Shown one piece after another: positions 1-7,090 of a DNA stretch of 47,981 bases. Source of the stretch: Desulfobacula sp964636495 (GTDB lineage Bacteria > Desulfobacterota > Desulfobacteria > Desulfobacterales > Desulfobacteraceae). The position numbers and the translations under genes were made by a program. The notes under the pieces are model-generated. The model was given only the letters and a program-made list of their open reading frames with translations, ran no database searches and was not told the origin of the DNA. How positions within the stretch are numbered: the first letter of the stretch is position 1; the number at the start of each line of letters is the position of its first letter. The stretch is taken from positions 1-47,981 of the forward strand of contig CAZWSL010000024.1 of assembly GCA_964636495.1 (NCBI GenBank), read 5' to 3'.

Positions 1-53
1 ACCTGCGCTCAAGGATTAGGAATCCTATGCTCTATCCACTGAGCTACGGGGGC
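1..53 (-). tRNA. tRNA-Arg (anticodon CCU), 3' part cut off by window edge
   Basis: Read on the minus strand, the sequence opens with GCCCCCG followed by TA, a D arm GCTC...GAGC, and an anticodon arm whose seven-base loop TTCCTAA places CCT at the anticodon positions, giving arginine AGG decoding. The variable loop and the first base or so of the T arm are visible before the window ends, so the T arm, acceptor 3' strand and CCA are missing. The outermost anticodon-stem pair is a T-T mismatch. It lies downstream of the mltD-like gene on the same strand across 78 AT-rich bases. Confidence 0.9.
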
Positions 54-131
54 ATACGGTTAAAAAAAACGGATCATAATTATCATATTAATCATATTTA
101 AGCAAGGTTTCACATTTCAGCAAATCACTGC

Positions 132-2063
132 TTACTCAACGATTAATTTCTGGCCCGGGAATATGGTGCTTTTTTTGTTTAAGTGGTTTAAGGCAAGAAA
201 GCGGTTCAAATTCATATTATGCCGCTTGGCAATTAAAAAAGGGCTGTCACCTGCTCTGACCAGATAGGTCGTTGTGTTTTTTCCTGCAACTTTTAACTGG
301 CTGCTGGAGGTGATATACAATTTCTGCCCAATGCTTAATTTTGTGCTGTTGAGTTTATTGACAATCATTATTGTTTTTGTGGTGGTATTGAATTTTCTTG
401 CAATGAGCCATAGATTATCTCCACGCCTGACTTTATAGAGTAATTTTTTACCTGGTTTTATTTTTTGAGAGGCAAGTTTACGGCTGCCTGCATTGCTGTA
501 TTTTCCAGGAATTTTTAAAACCTTGCCTGCAATAATTTTATGCTTTTTGTTAATTCGGTTTGCATCAGATATTGCACGAATGGAAGTTCTGTATTTTCTT
601 GCAATTCCAGATAATGTATCGCCTTTTCTTACACGGTGGTAAACATATTTGGGTTGAGATGGATAAGATATTTTTATTTTATCGATTCTGGAAAGGAACA
701 GTTGAGCTTTCCCTTCTGGTATTTTCAGCTGATAGGTTTCCGGCGGAAGAAGGGCATATCTGAGTTCGGGATTTAAATCTTTCAGAATTTCAGGTTTTAC
801 ATTAATCTCTTTTGCAATGTCTTTTAACCGGATCTGTTTTTTAACTTCACATATTTTATAGTTGACAGGTGACAGAGGTTTGGACGCTTTTATATTATAT
901 TTATCCAGGTTGTTTATGATATGCAGTGTTGCCAGAAATCTTGGAACATACCTTGACGTCTCACGGGGAAGATTTTGAAAAAGATCCCAGAAGTTGTCAA
1001 GATAGTTAATCTTCTGCCTTCGTATAGTTTTTAAAACGCGGTATTCACCACAATTATATGCAGCAAGTGCTGTTGTCCAGTCTCCGAAAAGCTTGTGAAG
1101 CTCAATCAAGTAGCTGATAGCTGCTTTTGTTGACTTTTCAGGGTCAAGGCGTTCATCAATATAATAATTACGGCTTAATCCGAATTTATACCCTGTAGAG
1201 GGAATAAACTGCCATAAACCGAGAGCTCTGGCCCTTGACAATGCTCTGATTTTAAAACCGCTCTCAATTAGAGGAAGCCAGGAAAGTTCTTCAGGAAGAC
1301 CTGCTTTTCTTAATTGTTCAATAATGTAAGGCCTGTATCTTGAAGAGCGTTCAAGTGATCTGATAAAAAAGTTTTTTTCAGGCCCGGTGAGTCTCTTTAT
1401 CTCTTTTTTTACATACTCATTTAAAATAATAGGAATTTCATTATGCTTGCCGTTAGCTACTATTTGACGGGAAGCATATATTTCAAGGATTCTTTTTGAA
1501 ATCAGGTATCGGATGTCTTCTTTTTGCTGGCTGAATTCAGGATAAACAAGGGAATCAATTTCAAGAATGGCGTAGTAGGCAGAATCCAGGTTGTTCAGAG
1601 CTTCTTCAAGTTCACCTTCTTCCCACATATGCTGGGCATGTTCACAGAGTTCAAGTGCCTGATCAATCTTCTCCTGTGGTGAGATTGAATTGATGGTTCC
1701 ATTTTCGTTTTCATTTATAGGCTGGTCTTTACCGGACTGCAGCAGTTCTGATGTGTTATTGTTCAATGATAATTTTTGATTTATCAAAGATTTGCGGTTT
1801 TGATTATTTGTTTTATCTTTCCCGCTGTTCAGAGCAGTATGGCTGCTGACTGAATTTTTTGCATTATTTATACCATCAGCAGTACCTGCTGCATTTAGAT
1901 TATCATGCCCATCCGGTTCAGTTGTTTTTGATTTATTTGAGAGTGTTTCAGAAGTTAAAGAATTTTGACTGGCACGCGTGTTCTGGTATGTTTGCTGGCA
2001 TCCTGTCAGGATAAAGACCAAGATTAAAAAAATATGCAGTTTATACAAGGAAATTTTCTCCAT
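132..2063 (-). CDS. mltD: MltD-type membrane-bound lytic transglycosylase with three LysM repeats
   Basis: Predicted outer-membrane lipoprotein that cleaves peptidoglycan glycan strands. The N-terminus is a short lipoprotein signal with lipobox LTGC (Cys22), followed by a polar Asn/Ser/Lys-rich linker to about residue 130. An SLT domain follows at about 245-345, with the catalytic-type glutamate in LIESGF (E267), the GLWQFIPSTG motif and ALAAYNCGE. Three LysM repeats at about 475-519, 542-585 and 599-642 bind peptidoglycan; this architecture is typical of MltD. The start is uncertain. The ATG at 2063 has no visible Shine-Dalgarno and sits inside a long inverted repeat. A TTG at 2048 (codon 6) has GGAG nine bases upstream and would still give a complete lipoprotein signal. 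Confidence 0.93.
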   Translation of the reverse strand: MEKISLYKLHIFLILVFILTGCQQTYQNTRASQNSLTSETLSNKSKTTEPDGHDNLNAAGTADGINNAKNSVSSHTALNSGKDKTNNQNRKSLINQKLSLNNNTSELLQSGKDQPINENENGTINSISPQEKIDQALELCEHAQHMWEEGELEEALNNLDSAYYAILEIDSLVYPEFSQQKEDIRYLISKRILEIYASRQIVANGKHNEIPIILNEYVKKEIKRLTGPEKNFFIRSLERSSRYRPYIIEQLRKAGLPEELSWLPLIESGFKIRALSRARALGLWQFIPSTGYKFGLSRNYYIDERLDPEKSTKAAISYLIELHKLFGDWTTALAAYNCGEYRVLKTIRRQKINYLDNFWDLFQNLPRETSRYVPRFLATLHIINNLDKYNIKASKPLSPVNYKICEVKKQIRLKDIAKEINVKPEILKDLNPELRYALLPPETYQLKIPEGKAQLFLSRIDKIKISYPSQPKYVYHRVRKGDTLSGIARKYRTSIRAISDANRINKKHKIIAGKVLKIPGKYSNAGSRKLASQKIKPGKKLLYKVRRGDNLWLIARKFNTTTKTIMIVNKLNSTKLSIGQKLYITSSSQLKVAGKNTTTYLVRAGDSPFLIAKRHNMNLNRFLALNHLNKKSTIFPGQKLIVE

Positions 2064-2107
2064 AGTTCTATAAATAAATATTTACAATTTATTTATAGAA
2101 CTATGGA
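2059..2107. repeat. Perfect inverted repeat, 21-bp arms, 7-nt loop, over the mltD start
   Basis: The arms 2059-2079 and 2087-2107 are exact reverse complements, with loop ATTTACA. The mltD ATG (2061-2063) and the GGAG that could serve a TTG start lie at or just beyond the edge of one arm. Neither side has a T run, so it does not look like an ordinary intrinsic terminator for the upstream modF-like gene. It could be an operator, a translation-controlling hairpin or an RNA-processing site. Confidence 0.85.
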
Positions 2108-2154
2108 AGTGTTGTCAAGGATATAGATGTAGCAGCTGATATATATTCCCTGAT

Positions 2155-3597
2155 TTATGAATGGAAATGTCTGACAGTATAGAGAGCTTCAGTATCAGGC
2201 TCAAATACAAGCCAATGGTGAAAGAGAGGCAGGTGCTCATCTTCCCTGTGGCTGACAAAGAGCATTGTGGAGACTCCGAGTTCTGCAATCTTTTCAAGGC
2301 AGGCAAGAACCATGAACCGGTTTTGATCATCCAGGCCCAGTGTTGGTTCATCAAGAAGCAGTAATGGAGGGTGCTTGATTAAGGATCGAGCTATCAGTAC
2401 CAGGCGCTGTTCTCCCCAGGAGAGTTGTCTGAAAGAAATTGCAGCTTTTTCTTCCAGGCCTACAATCCCAAGCCACTGAAGAGCCAGATGTTTTTCCTTT
2501 TCTGATACAGAACAGTATATGCCTATGGAATCATACAGGCCTGAAGTAACAACACTCAGTGCACTTCCCGGCACCCGGTAGTCCTGGTGCAGGGAACCTG
2601 AAATGATGCCAAGATGTTTCTTGATATCCCATATGCTTTCTCCACTGCCGCGAAGATAACCAAAAACAGTTACCCCGTTATTGTAGCATTGGGGATGATC
2701 TCCACTGATCAACTGCAGCAGGGTTGATTTGCCTGCCCCGTTTGGACCGGTAATAGTGGTATGATCACCCGGGTTTAATACCCATGAGAGATTTTGGAAC
2801 TGTATGATTTCAGCGTACCGGACCCGGCTTCTGTCAAAAGAGAGAAGCGGAGTGAATTTTCCAGGCTGGGCTGGAGCAGGAGGAAGATATATTTCCTGTT
2901 TAGAATCAAAGTGAAAAAGAGGGCGTATCACACTCTCCCGGAGAATTTTCTCCCGCTCTCCCTGAAGCAGCATTTTCCCTTTATGCATAAGTGCTACGTG
3001 ACTCTGCCATGGCTGGATGTCATTGAGTCTGTTTACACATATGATCATATTCTGTTCATCTTTTACAGATTCCAAAAAAGTGGAAAGATGGAGTCTGGAG
3101 GCAGGATCAAGGCTGTCAAAAGGTTCATCCAGAATGAGAATATCGGGATGGGATAACAAAGCTCTGACAATGAGAAGTTTGCGTGTCTCACCTGATGAAA
3201 GCATTCTGAATCCCTTTGTCAACAGTGGTGTGATACCGAATTTTATGGCTATTTTTTTTACAGCAGCATTATCAGCACCACTCTCTTTGAGCAGCTCCAT
3301 TCCAGTGTGACCGTAATCGATTCGATCCATGAAATCTGTATCATCATCACGGAGCTCAGCCTCAAACTGCTCCTGCTGGCTTTCAAAACCAACGCAGAGA
3401 CAATGATGCGGCAGTACGGGTTGATCGTTGATCGATTTAGTTTCTGAACAGGATACCAGGAAACCGGCAAGCCTGCTTTTACCTGAAGCAGTCGTTCCCA
3501 GCAGACACCAGTGCTGTCCCTGCTCAATCAGCCAGTGGTTGATCTGCAGGTTTTGAAAGGAAAATTTTTTCAGATGGAGAAGCGTCATTAAAGTCAA
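2155..3597 (-). CDS. modF: ModF/PhrA-type protein with two fused ABC ATPase domains
   Basis: A 480-residue protein made of two tandem ABC nucleotide-binding domains and no membrane segment. The first has Walker A GTTASGKS (34-41), signature LSSGE (133-137) and Walker B ILILDEP (153-159). The second has Walker A GPNGAGKS (284-291), signature LSWGE (392-396) and Walker B LLLLDEP (412-418). The segments HPQCYNN, RGSGESIWDIKKHLG and DYRV match the ModF family closely. ModF is encoded near molybdate genes in Escherichia coli, and its biochemical role is poorly defined. No modABC genes are visible here. The 3597 start is TTG; an ATG three codons in (3588) is equally plausible because neither has a strong Shine-Dalgarno. 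Confidence 0.85.
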   Translation of the reverse strand: MTLMTLLHLKKFSFQNLQINHWLIEQGQHWCLLGTTASGKSRLAGFLVSCSETKSINDQPVLPHHCLCVGFESQQEQFEAELRDDDTDFMDRIDYGHTGMELLKESGADNAAVKKIAIKFGITPLLTKGFRMLSSGETRKLLIVRALLSHPDILILDEPFDSLDPASRLHLSTFLESVKDEQNMIICVNRLNDIQPWQSHVALMHKGKMLLQGEREKILRESVIRPLFHFDSKQEIYLPPAPAQPGKFTPLLSFDRSRVRYAEIIQFQNLSWVLNPGDHTTITGPNGAGKSTLLQLISGDHPQCYNNGVTVFGYLRGSGESIWDIKKHLGIISGSLHQDYRVPGSALSVVTSGLYDSIGIYCSVSEKEKHLALQWLGIVGLEEKAAISFRQLSWGEQRLVLIARSLIKHPPLLLLDEPTLGLDDQNRFMVLACLEKIAELGVSTMLFVSHREDEHLPLFHHWLVFEPDTEALYTVRHFHS

Positions 3598-3618
3598 TTC
3601 AGATAGCTGTTTTTTTTT

Positions 3619-3673
3619 CTGCCCTGCAGTTCAATATTGATTGAATGGTAACAGGACGCCTTTGGCAGGGCAG
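3619..3673 (-). promoter_or_regulatory. Nested hairpin in the leader of the modF-like gene
   Basis: CTGCCCTG (3619-3626) pairs perfectly with CAGGGCAG (3666-3673), and an internal hairpin TTCAAT/ATTGAA (3630-3645) sits in the loop. It lies 22-76 bases upstream of the modF-like start. On the minus strand the outer stem is followed by an A run, not a U run, so it is not a canonical terminator. The rest of the 3598-3826 interval has no recognisable gene. Confidence 0.4.
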
Positions 3674-3826
3674 GGTAGTAAAGGCTCTTGAATATAATTG
3701 TTGTTTTGATTATCATCAGCAGAGAATAAGAGAGAAAGCTGCTTTTTGTCAATTAAAATATATAAACGGTTTTAAATTGAACAGTGTTACAGATCTGATA
3801 CAGCCCTGATGCAGAAAATTGAACCT

Positions 3827-4132
3827 TTACATAAATAGAGAGTCAACAGAGTCAAGGGCTATATGGATTAACAATCCTGTGGCAAATAATCTGATCCTGG
3901 GAAAGTATAACAGTAAACAATATAGGATGATGGCATAATATGAGTGAAGGGGATGAAATCCTATGCTGGATCGATTGGGATCATATACGGGAGTTGCAAG
4001 GAGGTGGTCTAAATCTATCACTATTGCTGAACATAAGACAGCAGCTGTTTTCAGTTTGTTCTTCATTTGGAACAGATAGGGAATGATCACTGGAATTAGA
4101 AAATGCAGAATAATATGGATAACAGGTCTCAT
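3827..4132 (-). CDS. Small integral membrane protein, DUF6122-like
   Basis: Using the ATG at 4132 the protein has 101 residues. That start has AGGGAG five bases upstream, whereas the longer reading frame from 4207 adds 25 poorly supported residues. It has three or four hydrophobic stretches and the motif block DLDHLLATPVYDPNR followed by SIGFHPLHSYYA, which I recognise as typical of DUF6122 proteins. No biochemical function is known to me. The conserved Asp/His residues (DLDH, HPLH, HIALD) resemble metal-dependent membrane hydrolase motifs, but this is only a resemblance. It stands alone, with 229 bases to the modF-like gene downstream. Confidence 0.65.
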   Translation of the reverse strand: MRPVIHIILHFLIPVIIPYLFQMKNKLKTAAVLCSAIVIDLDHLLATPVYDPNRSSIGFHPLHSYYAIILYCLLLYFPRIRLFATGLLIHIALDSVDSLFM

Positions 4133-4379
4133 TTGATCTCCCTGACAGGATAACAGTTTTTCAGTTGAATATAGAGTTTTATAATAAGCATTATCTGCAA
4201 ATACCACTGTTTTTTTTACCGCTTTCTGAAAACAGTTAAAACTATACTAAAAAGTAAATTAAATTTATATGGAAAATTGCTTATGGGCATTTTAAATTGC
4301 CACAATTTACTTGCAAATAAAACAGTTTATGTTCAGACTGGAGAAGCAGTGCTGAAAATAATAAATTACCTAAAAGAGG

Positions 4380-4408
4380 TTGACATCCAGCAAAATAATT
4401 TTTATATC
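4380..4408 (+). promoter_or_regulatory. Sigma-70-type promoter for the 2-oxoacid oxidoreductase genes
   Basis: TTGACA (4380-4385) is a full consensus -35 element. It is followed after 17 bases by TATATC (4403-4408), a 4/6 match to the -10 consensus. It lies 59 bases upstream of the GTG start at 4467 on the same strand. Confidence 0.55.
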
Positions 4409-4423
4409 AGGATTTGATTAAAT

Positions 4424-4435
4424 ATCTGATCAGAT
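4424..4435. promoter_or_regulatory. 12-bp perfect palindrome just downstream of the promoter
   Basis: ATCTGATCAGAT is a perfect palindrome located about 16 bases after the -10 element and followed by six T residues. The position, near the expected transcript start, fits an operator. The cognate regulator is not identifiable. Confidence 0.4.
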
Positions 4436-4466
4436 TTTTTAACTTATTTATTTCAGGAGAAGGATT

Positions 4467-5582
4467 GTGGCATTAACACTTATGGAAGGCAATGAAGCTG
4501 TTGCCAGAGGGGCTATAGCCGCAGGCTGCAATTTTTTTGCCGGCTACCCCATTACACCGGCTACTACAATATTCAACAATATGCTTAAGATGCTGCCGCC
4601 AAAAGGAGGTGTCTGTATCCAGGGAGAAGATGAAATTGCGTCAATGGGTTACTGCCTGGGAGCATCCATGGCCGGGAAAAAAGCACTCACTGCAACTTCA
4701 GGACCTGGTATCAGCCTGTACAGTGAACACATTTCATTTGCCATTGGCAGTGAAATACCTCTTGTGATTGCAGACGTACAGAGACTGGGTCCCTCAACCG
4801 GGTCTGCCACTCGAGGTGCAGATTCCGATATCCAGTTTTTAAGATGGGGTTCCACCAGCGGCGTGCCTGTGATTGTACTTGTACCAAAGAACGTCAAAGA
4901 CTGCTATGAATTGACTGTCCATGCTTTCAATTTTGCTGAAGAGTTCAGATGCCCTGTTTTTATAGCATCAAACAAAGAAATTGGTATGACAAAGGAGAGT
5001 TTTGATATTCATAAACTTGACCTTCCTCCAGTGGTGGAGAGAAAAATCTATTCAAAAGATCGCTATTTGCCATTTAAGGCCAGTATGGACAAAGCTCCGG
5101 AATTTTTACCTATCGGAGGAAAAACGCTTGTACGGCAAACCTCTTCCACCCATGGTCCAGATGGTTTCATCACCATTGACCCTCTTCTTATTGAAGAGAA
5201 TCAGCAGAGACTGAGAAATAAAATTCACTCAGCAAGGGAGAGGATCAGTCTGTATGAAGAAAAATTGATTCCAGGTACAGATACACTTGTAATCAGTTAT
5301 GGTGTAACTTCAAGGGCTGTGGAAGATGCCGTCAAATTTCTGTCTGAAAAAAACAGACCTGTTTCACACCTCTCTTTAAAGACTTTGTGGCCGGTACCGG
5401 AAAAAATTCTTTTTGACAGAAGCCGACAGTTTAAGCGTATTGTTGTGATAGAGATGAATCTTGGCCAGTATGTGAATGAAATACGACGGATTGTTCCTGA
5501 CAGAGAGATCAAGTTTTACGGACAGATGAATGGTATCCTCATACCACCTGCTAAAATAATGGAGGCCATTGAAAATGAATAG
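4467..5582 (+). CDS. 2-oxoacid:ferredoxin oxidoreductase, alpha (KorA/VorB/PorA-type) subunit
   Basis: A 371-residue subunit of a CoA-dependent 2-oxoacid:ferredoxin oxidoreductase, which oxidatively decarboxylates a 2-oxoacid to an acyl-CoA and reduces ferredoxin in the cytoplasm. The family signature is clear: EGNEAVARGAIAAGC, FAGYPITPATT, GEDEIASMGYCLGAS, ATSGPGISLYSE and QRLGPSTGSATRG. The second domain (about 255-350) has the usual LVISYGVTSRAVEDAV and VIEMNLGQY segments. There is no ferredoxin or gamma domain in this chain. The GTG start follows AGGAGAAGG at a good distance. The gene overlaps the next by eight bases, implying translational coupling. The substrate (pyruvate, 2-oxoglutarate, branched-chain or aromatic 2-oxoacid) cannot be read from sequence alone; the closest resemblance is to VorB/KorA. 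Confidence 0.88.
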   Translation: MALTLMEGNEAVARGAIAAGCNFFAGYPITPATTIFNNMLKMLPPKGGVCIQGEDEIASMGYCLGASMAGKKALTATSGPGISLYSEHISFAIGSEIPLVIADVQRLGPSTGSATRGADSDIQFLRWGSTSGVPVIVLVPKNVKDCYELTVHAFNFAEEFRCPVFIASNKEIGMTKESFDIHKLDLPPVVERKIYSKDRYLPFKASMDKAPEFLPIGGKTLVRQTSSTHGPDGFITIDPLLIEENQQRLRNKIHSARERISLYEEKLIPGTDTLVISYGVTSRAVEDAVKFLSEKNRPVSHLSLKTLWPVPEKILFDRSRQFKRIVVIEMNLGQYVNEIRRIVPDREIKFYGQMNGILIPPAKIMEAIENE

Positions 5583-6873
5583 CTTTTTAAATGAAAACCG
5601 CCCCCCTGTCTTCTGTCCCGGATGTACCCATGAACGGATTACAAAAAGTCTTGATAAAGCTCTGGTGGAAATGGGTCTGGATGCTGGTAAAACGGTTATT
5701 GTAACTGATATCGGCTGCTCCGGCCTGTTTGACACATTTTTTAATGTCCATGCTTTTCACGGTGTTCACGGGCGTGCCTTGACCTATGCAACAGGTTTGA
5801 AACTGGCAGATCCAAGCCTTAATGTCATCGTGACAATGGGTGACGGCGGACTTGGTATTGGTGGTGCACACGTTCTTGCATCCTGCAGGAAAAATCTGGA
5901 TATTACCCTTGTGATTCTTAATAATTTTAATTTCGGGATGACAGGAGGACAGTATTCTGTCACGACACCGAGTGATGCTGTTGTAGGATCGGAATTCTTG
6001 AATCAGGCTGAAATCCCGGTAGATATCTGCGCTGTTGCCAGGAGTGCAGGTGCAACTTATGTGTCAAAAATATCAGGACATGACAAAGCCCTGTCCGGAG
6101 AATTGATCAACGCGGTTCAGCACAAGGGATTCTCTGTAGTTGAAACCCTTGGAATGTGTACGGGGCGTTATACAAAACGAAACCAGCTTACTCCAAAGGT
6201 GATTGACCGGATGATTAAGGAGCAACCCGTTGAAGGTGGAATAATTAAAGAGAATCAGAGACCTGAATATGGGGAATTGTATCGCAAATTATCAGAAGAA
6301 AAGAGTCAATTCCCTGATCCCATTGTGGTGGAGCAGCAATTTGAAATATCTGATCCCAGAAGACATGAAATTGTAATTCTTGGATCGGCTGGTATGCGTA
6401 TCGTAACAGCAGGAGATGTGGTCTGCATGGCCGGTGTCGCTGCCGGGATGAATGTTTCCATTAAAAATGATTATAACATTACTGTGCTCAGGGGACAGTC
6501 AGTTTCAGAAATTCTGTTCACTCCGGAGAAAATCAGTTACACAGGAATAGAGTCACCCACTGTAGTGCTTGCCTTGAGTGATGAAGGGGTTGCCCGGCGA
6601 AGAAGCATGTTTAAATCTCTTACAGCATCAACCCATTTAATCAAGGAGAAAAGTGTTACTATCCCTGAGACAGATGCCCATGTAGAAGAAGTTGACTTTA
6701 AGGCAATGAAAATCAGGAAACAGGATTGGGCTCTTGCTTCACTGGGAATTCTTGCTAAGAAGGAGATTGCCATAAATTTAGAAATGCTGACTTTTGCTCT
6801 CAAAAACAGGTTTCCCCGGAATGTATTTGATAACGCCATGGCAACTATCCGTAAAACAGCTGGAAAACTGTAG
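5575..6873 (+). CDS. 2-oxoacid:ferredoxin oxidoreductase, fused beta (TPP) and gamma subunit
   Basis: A 432-residue chain. Residues 1-250 form the thiamine-diphosphate beta subunit. Cys14, Cys17 (FCPGC), Cys48 (DIGCSG) and Cys195 (GMCTG) fit the four ligands of the proximal [4Fe-4S] cluster. GDGG (89-92) with NNFNFGMTGGQ (from 116) is the TPP/Mg site. From about residue 262 a gamma-type domain starts (EIVILGSAGMRIVTAGDVV, then RGQSVSEI and SPTVVLALS). In many relatives beta and gamma are separate genes, so this is a fusion. No delta (2x[4Fe-4S] ferredoxin) gene follows. The ATG at 5575 is preferred because GGAGG lies nine bases upstream; an upstream TTG at 5569 is too close to it. Confidence 0.88.
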   Translation: MNSFLNENRPPVFCPGCTHERITKSLDKALVEMGLDAGKTVIVTDIGCSGLFDTFFNVHAFHGVHGRALTYATGLKLADPSLNVIVTMGDGGLGIGGAHVLASCRKNLDITLVILNNFNFGMTGGQYSVTTPSDAVVGSEFLNQAEIPVDICAVARSAGATYVSKISGHDKALSGELINAVQHKGFSVVETLGMCTGRYTKRNQLTPKVIDRMIKEQPVEGGIIKENQRPEYGELYRKLSEEKSQFPDPIVVEQQFEISDPRRHEIVILGSAGMRIVTAGDVVCMAGVAAGMNVSIKNDYNITVLRGQSVSEILFTPEKISYTGIESPTVVLALSDEGVARRRSMFKSLTASTHLIKEKSVTIPETDAHVEEVDFKAMKIRKQDWALASLGILAKKEIAINLEMLTFALKNRFPRNVFDNAMATIRKTAGKL

Positions 6874-6961
6874 GAAATGATAATGGTCTCTAAAGAGAGA
6901 AAAAAGAATTTGCACTGCAGAATATCCCTATAGCCTGGACATTTTATAAGATTTTAAACTA

Positions 6962-6986
6962 TAACATAAGTGTTACATGTATGTTA
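6962..6986. promoter_or_regulatory. Short inverted repeat upstream of the aldehyde oxidoreductase gene
   Basis: TAACATA (6962-6968) and TATGTTA (6980-6986) are exact reverse complements 11 bases apart, about 105 bases upstream of the AOR start. The spacing is compatible with a dimeric regulator binding site. Nothing else recognisable was found in the 6874-7090 interval. Confidence 0.3.
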
Positions 6987-7090
6987 AAAACTGCTTCACG
7001 GTTTTGGGGTATAAAATATATGTAATTCGATTAGTGCTCTGGATCATCTTTGATTCAGGAAAGCCAACCGGTAAATAGAGGAGTTAAAGA

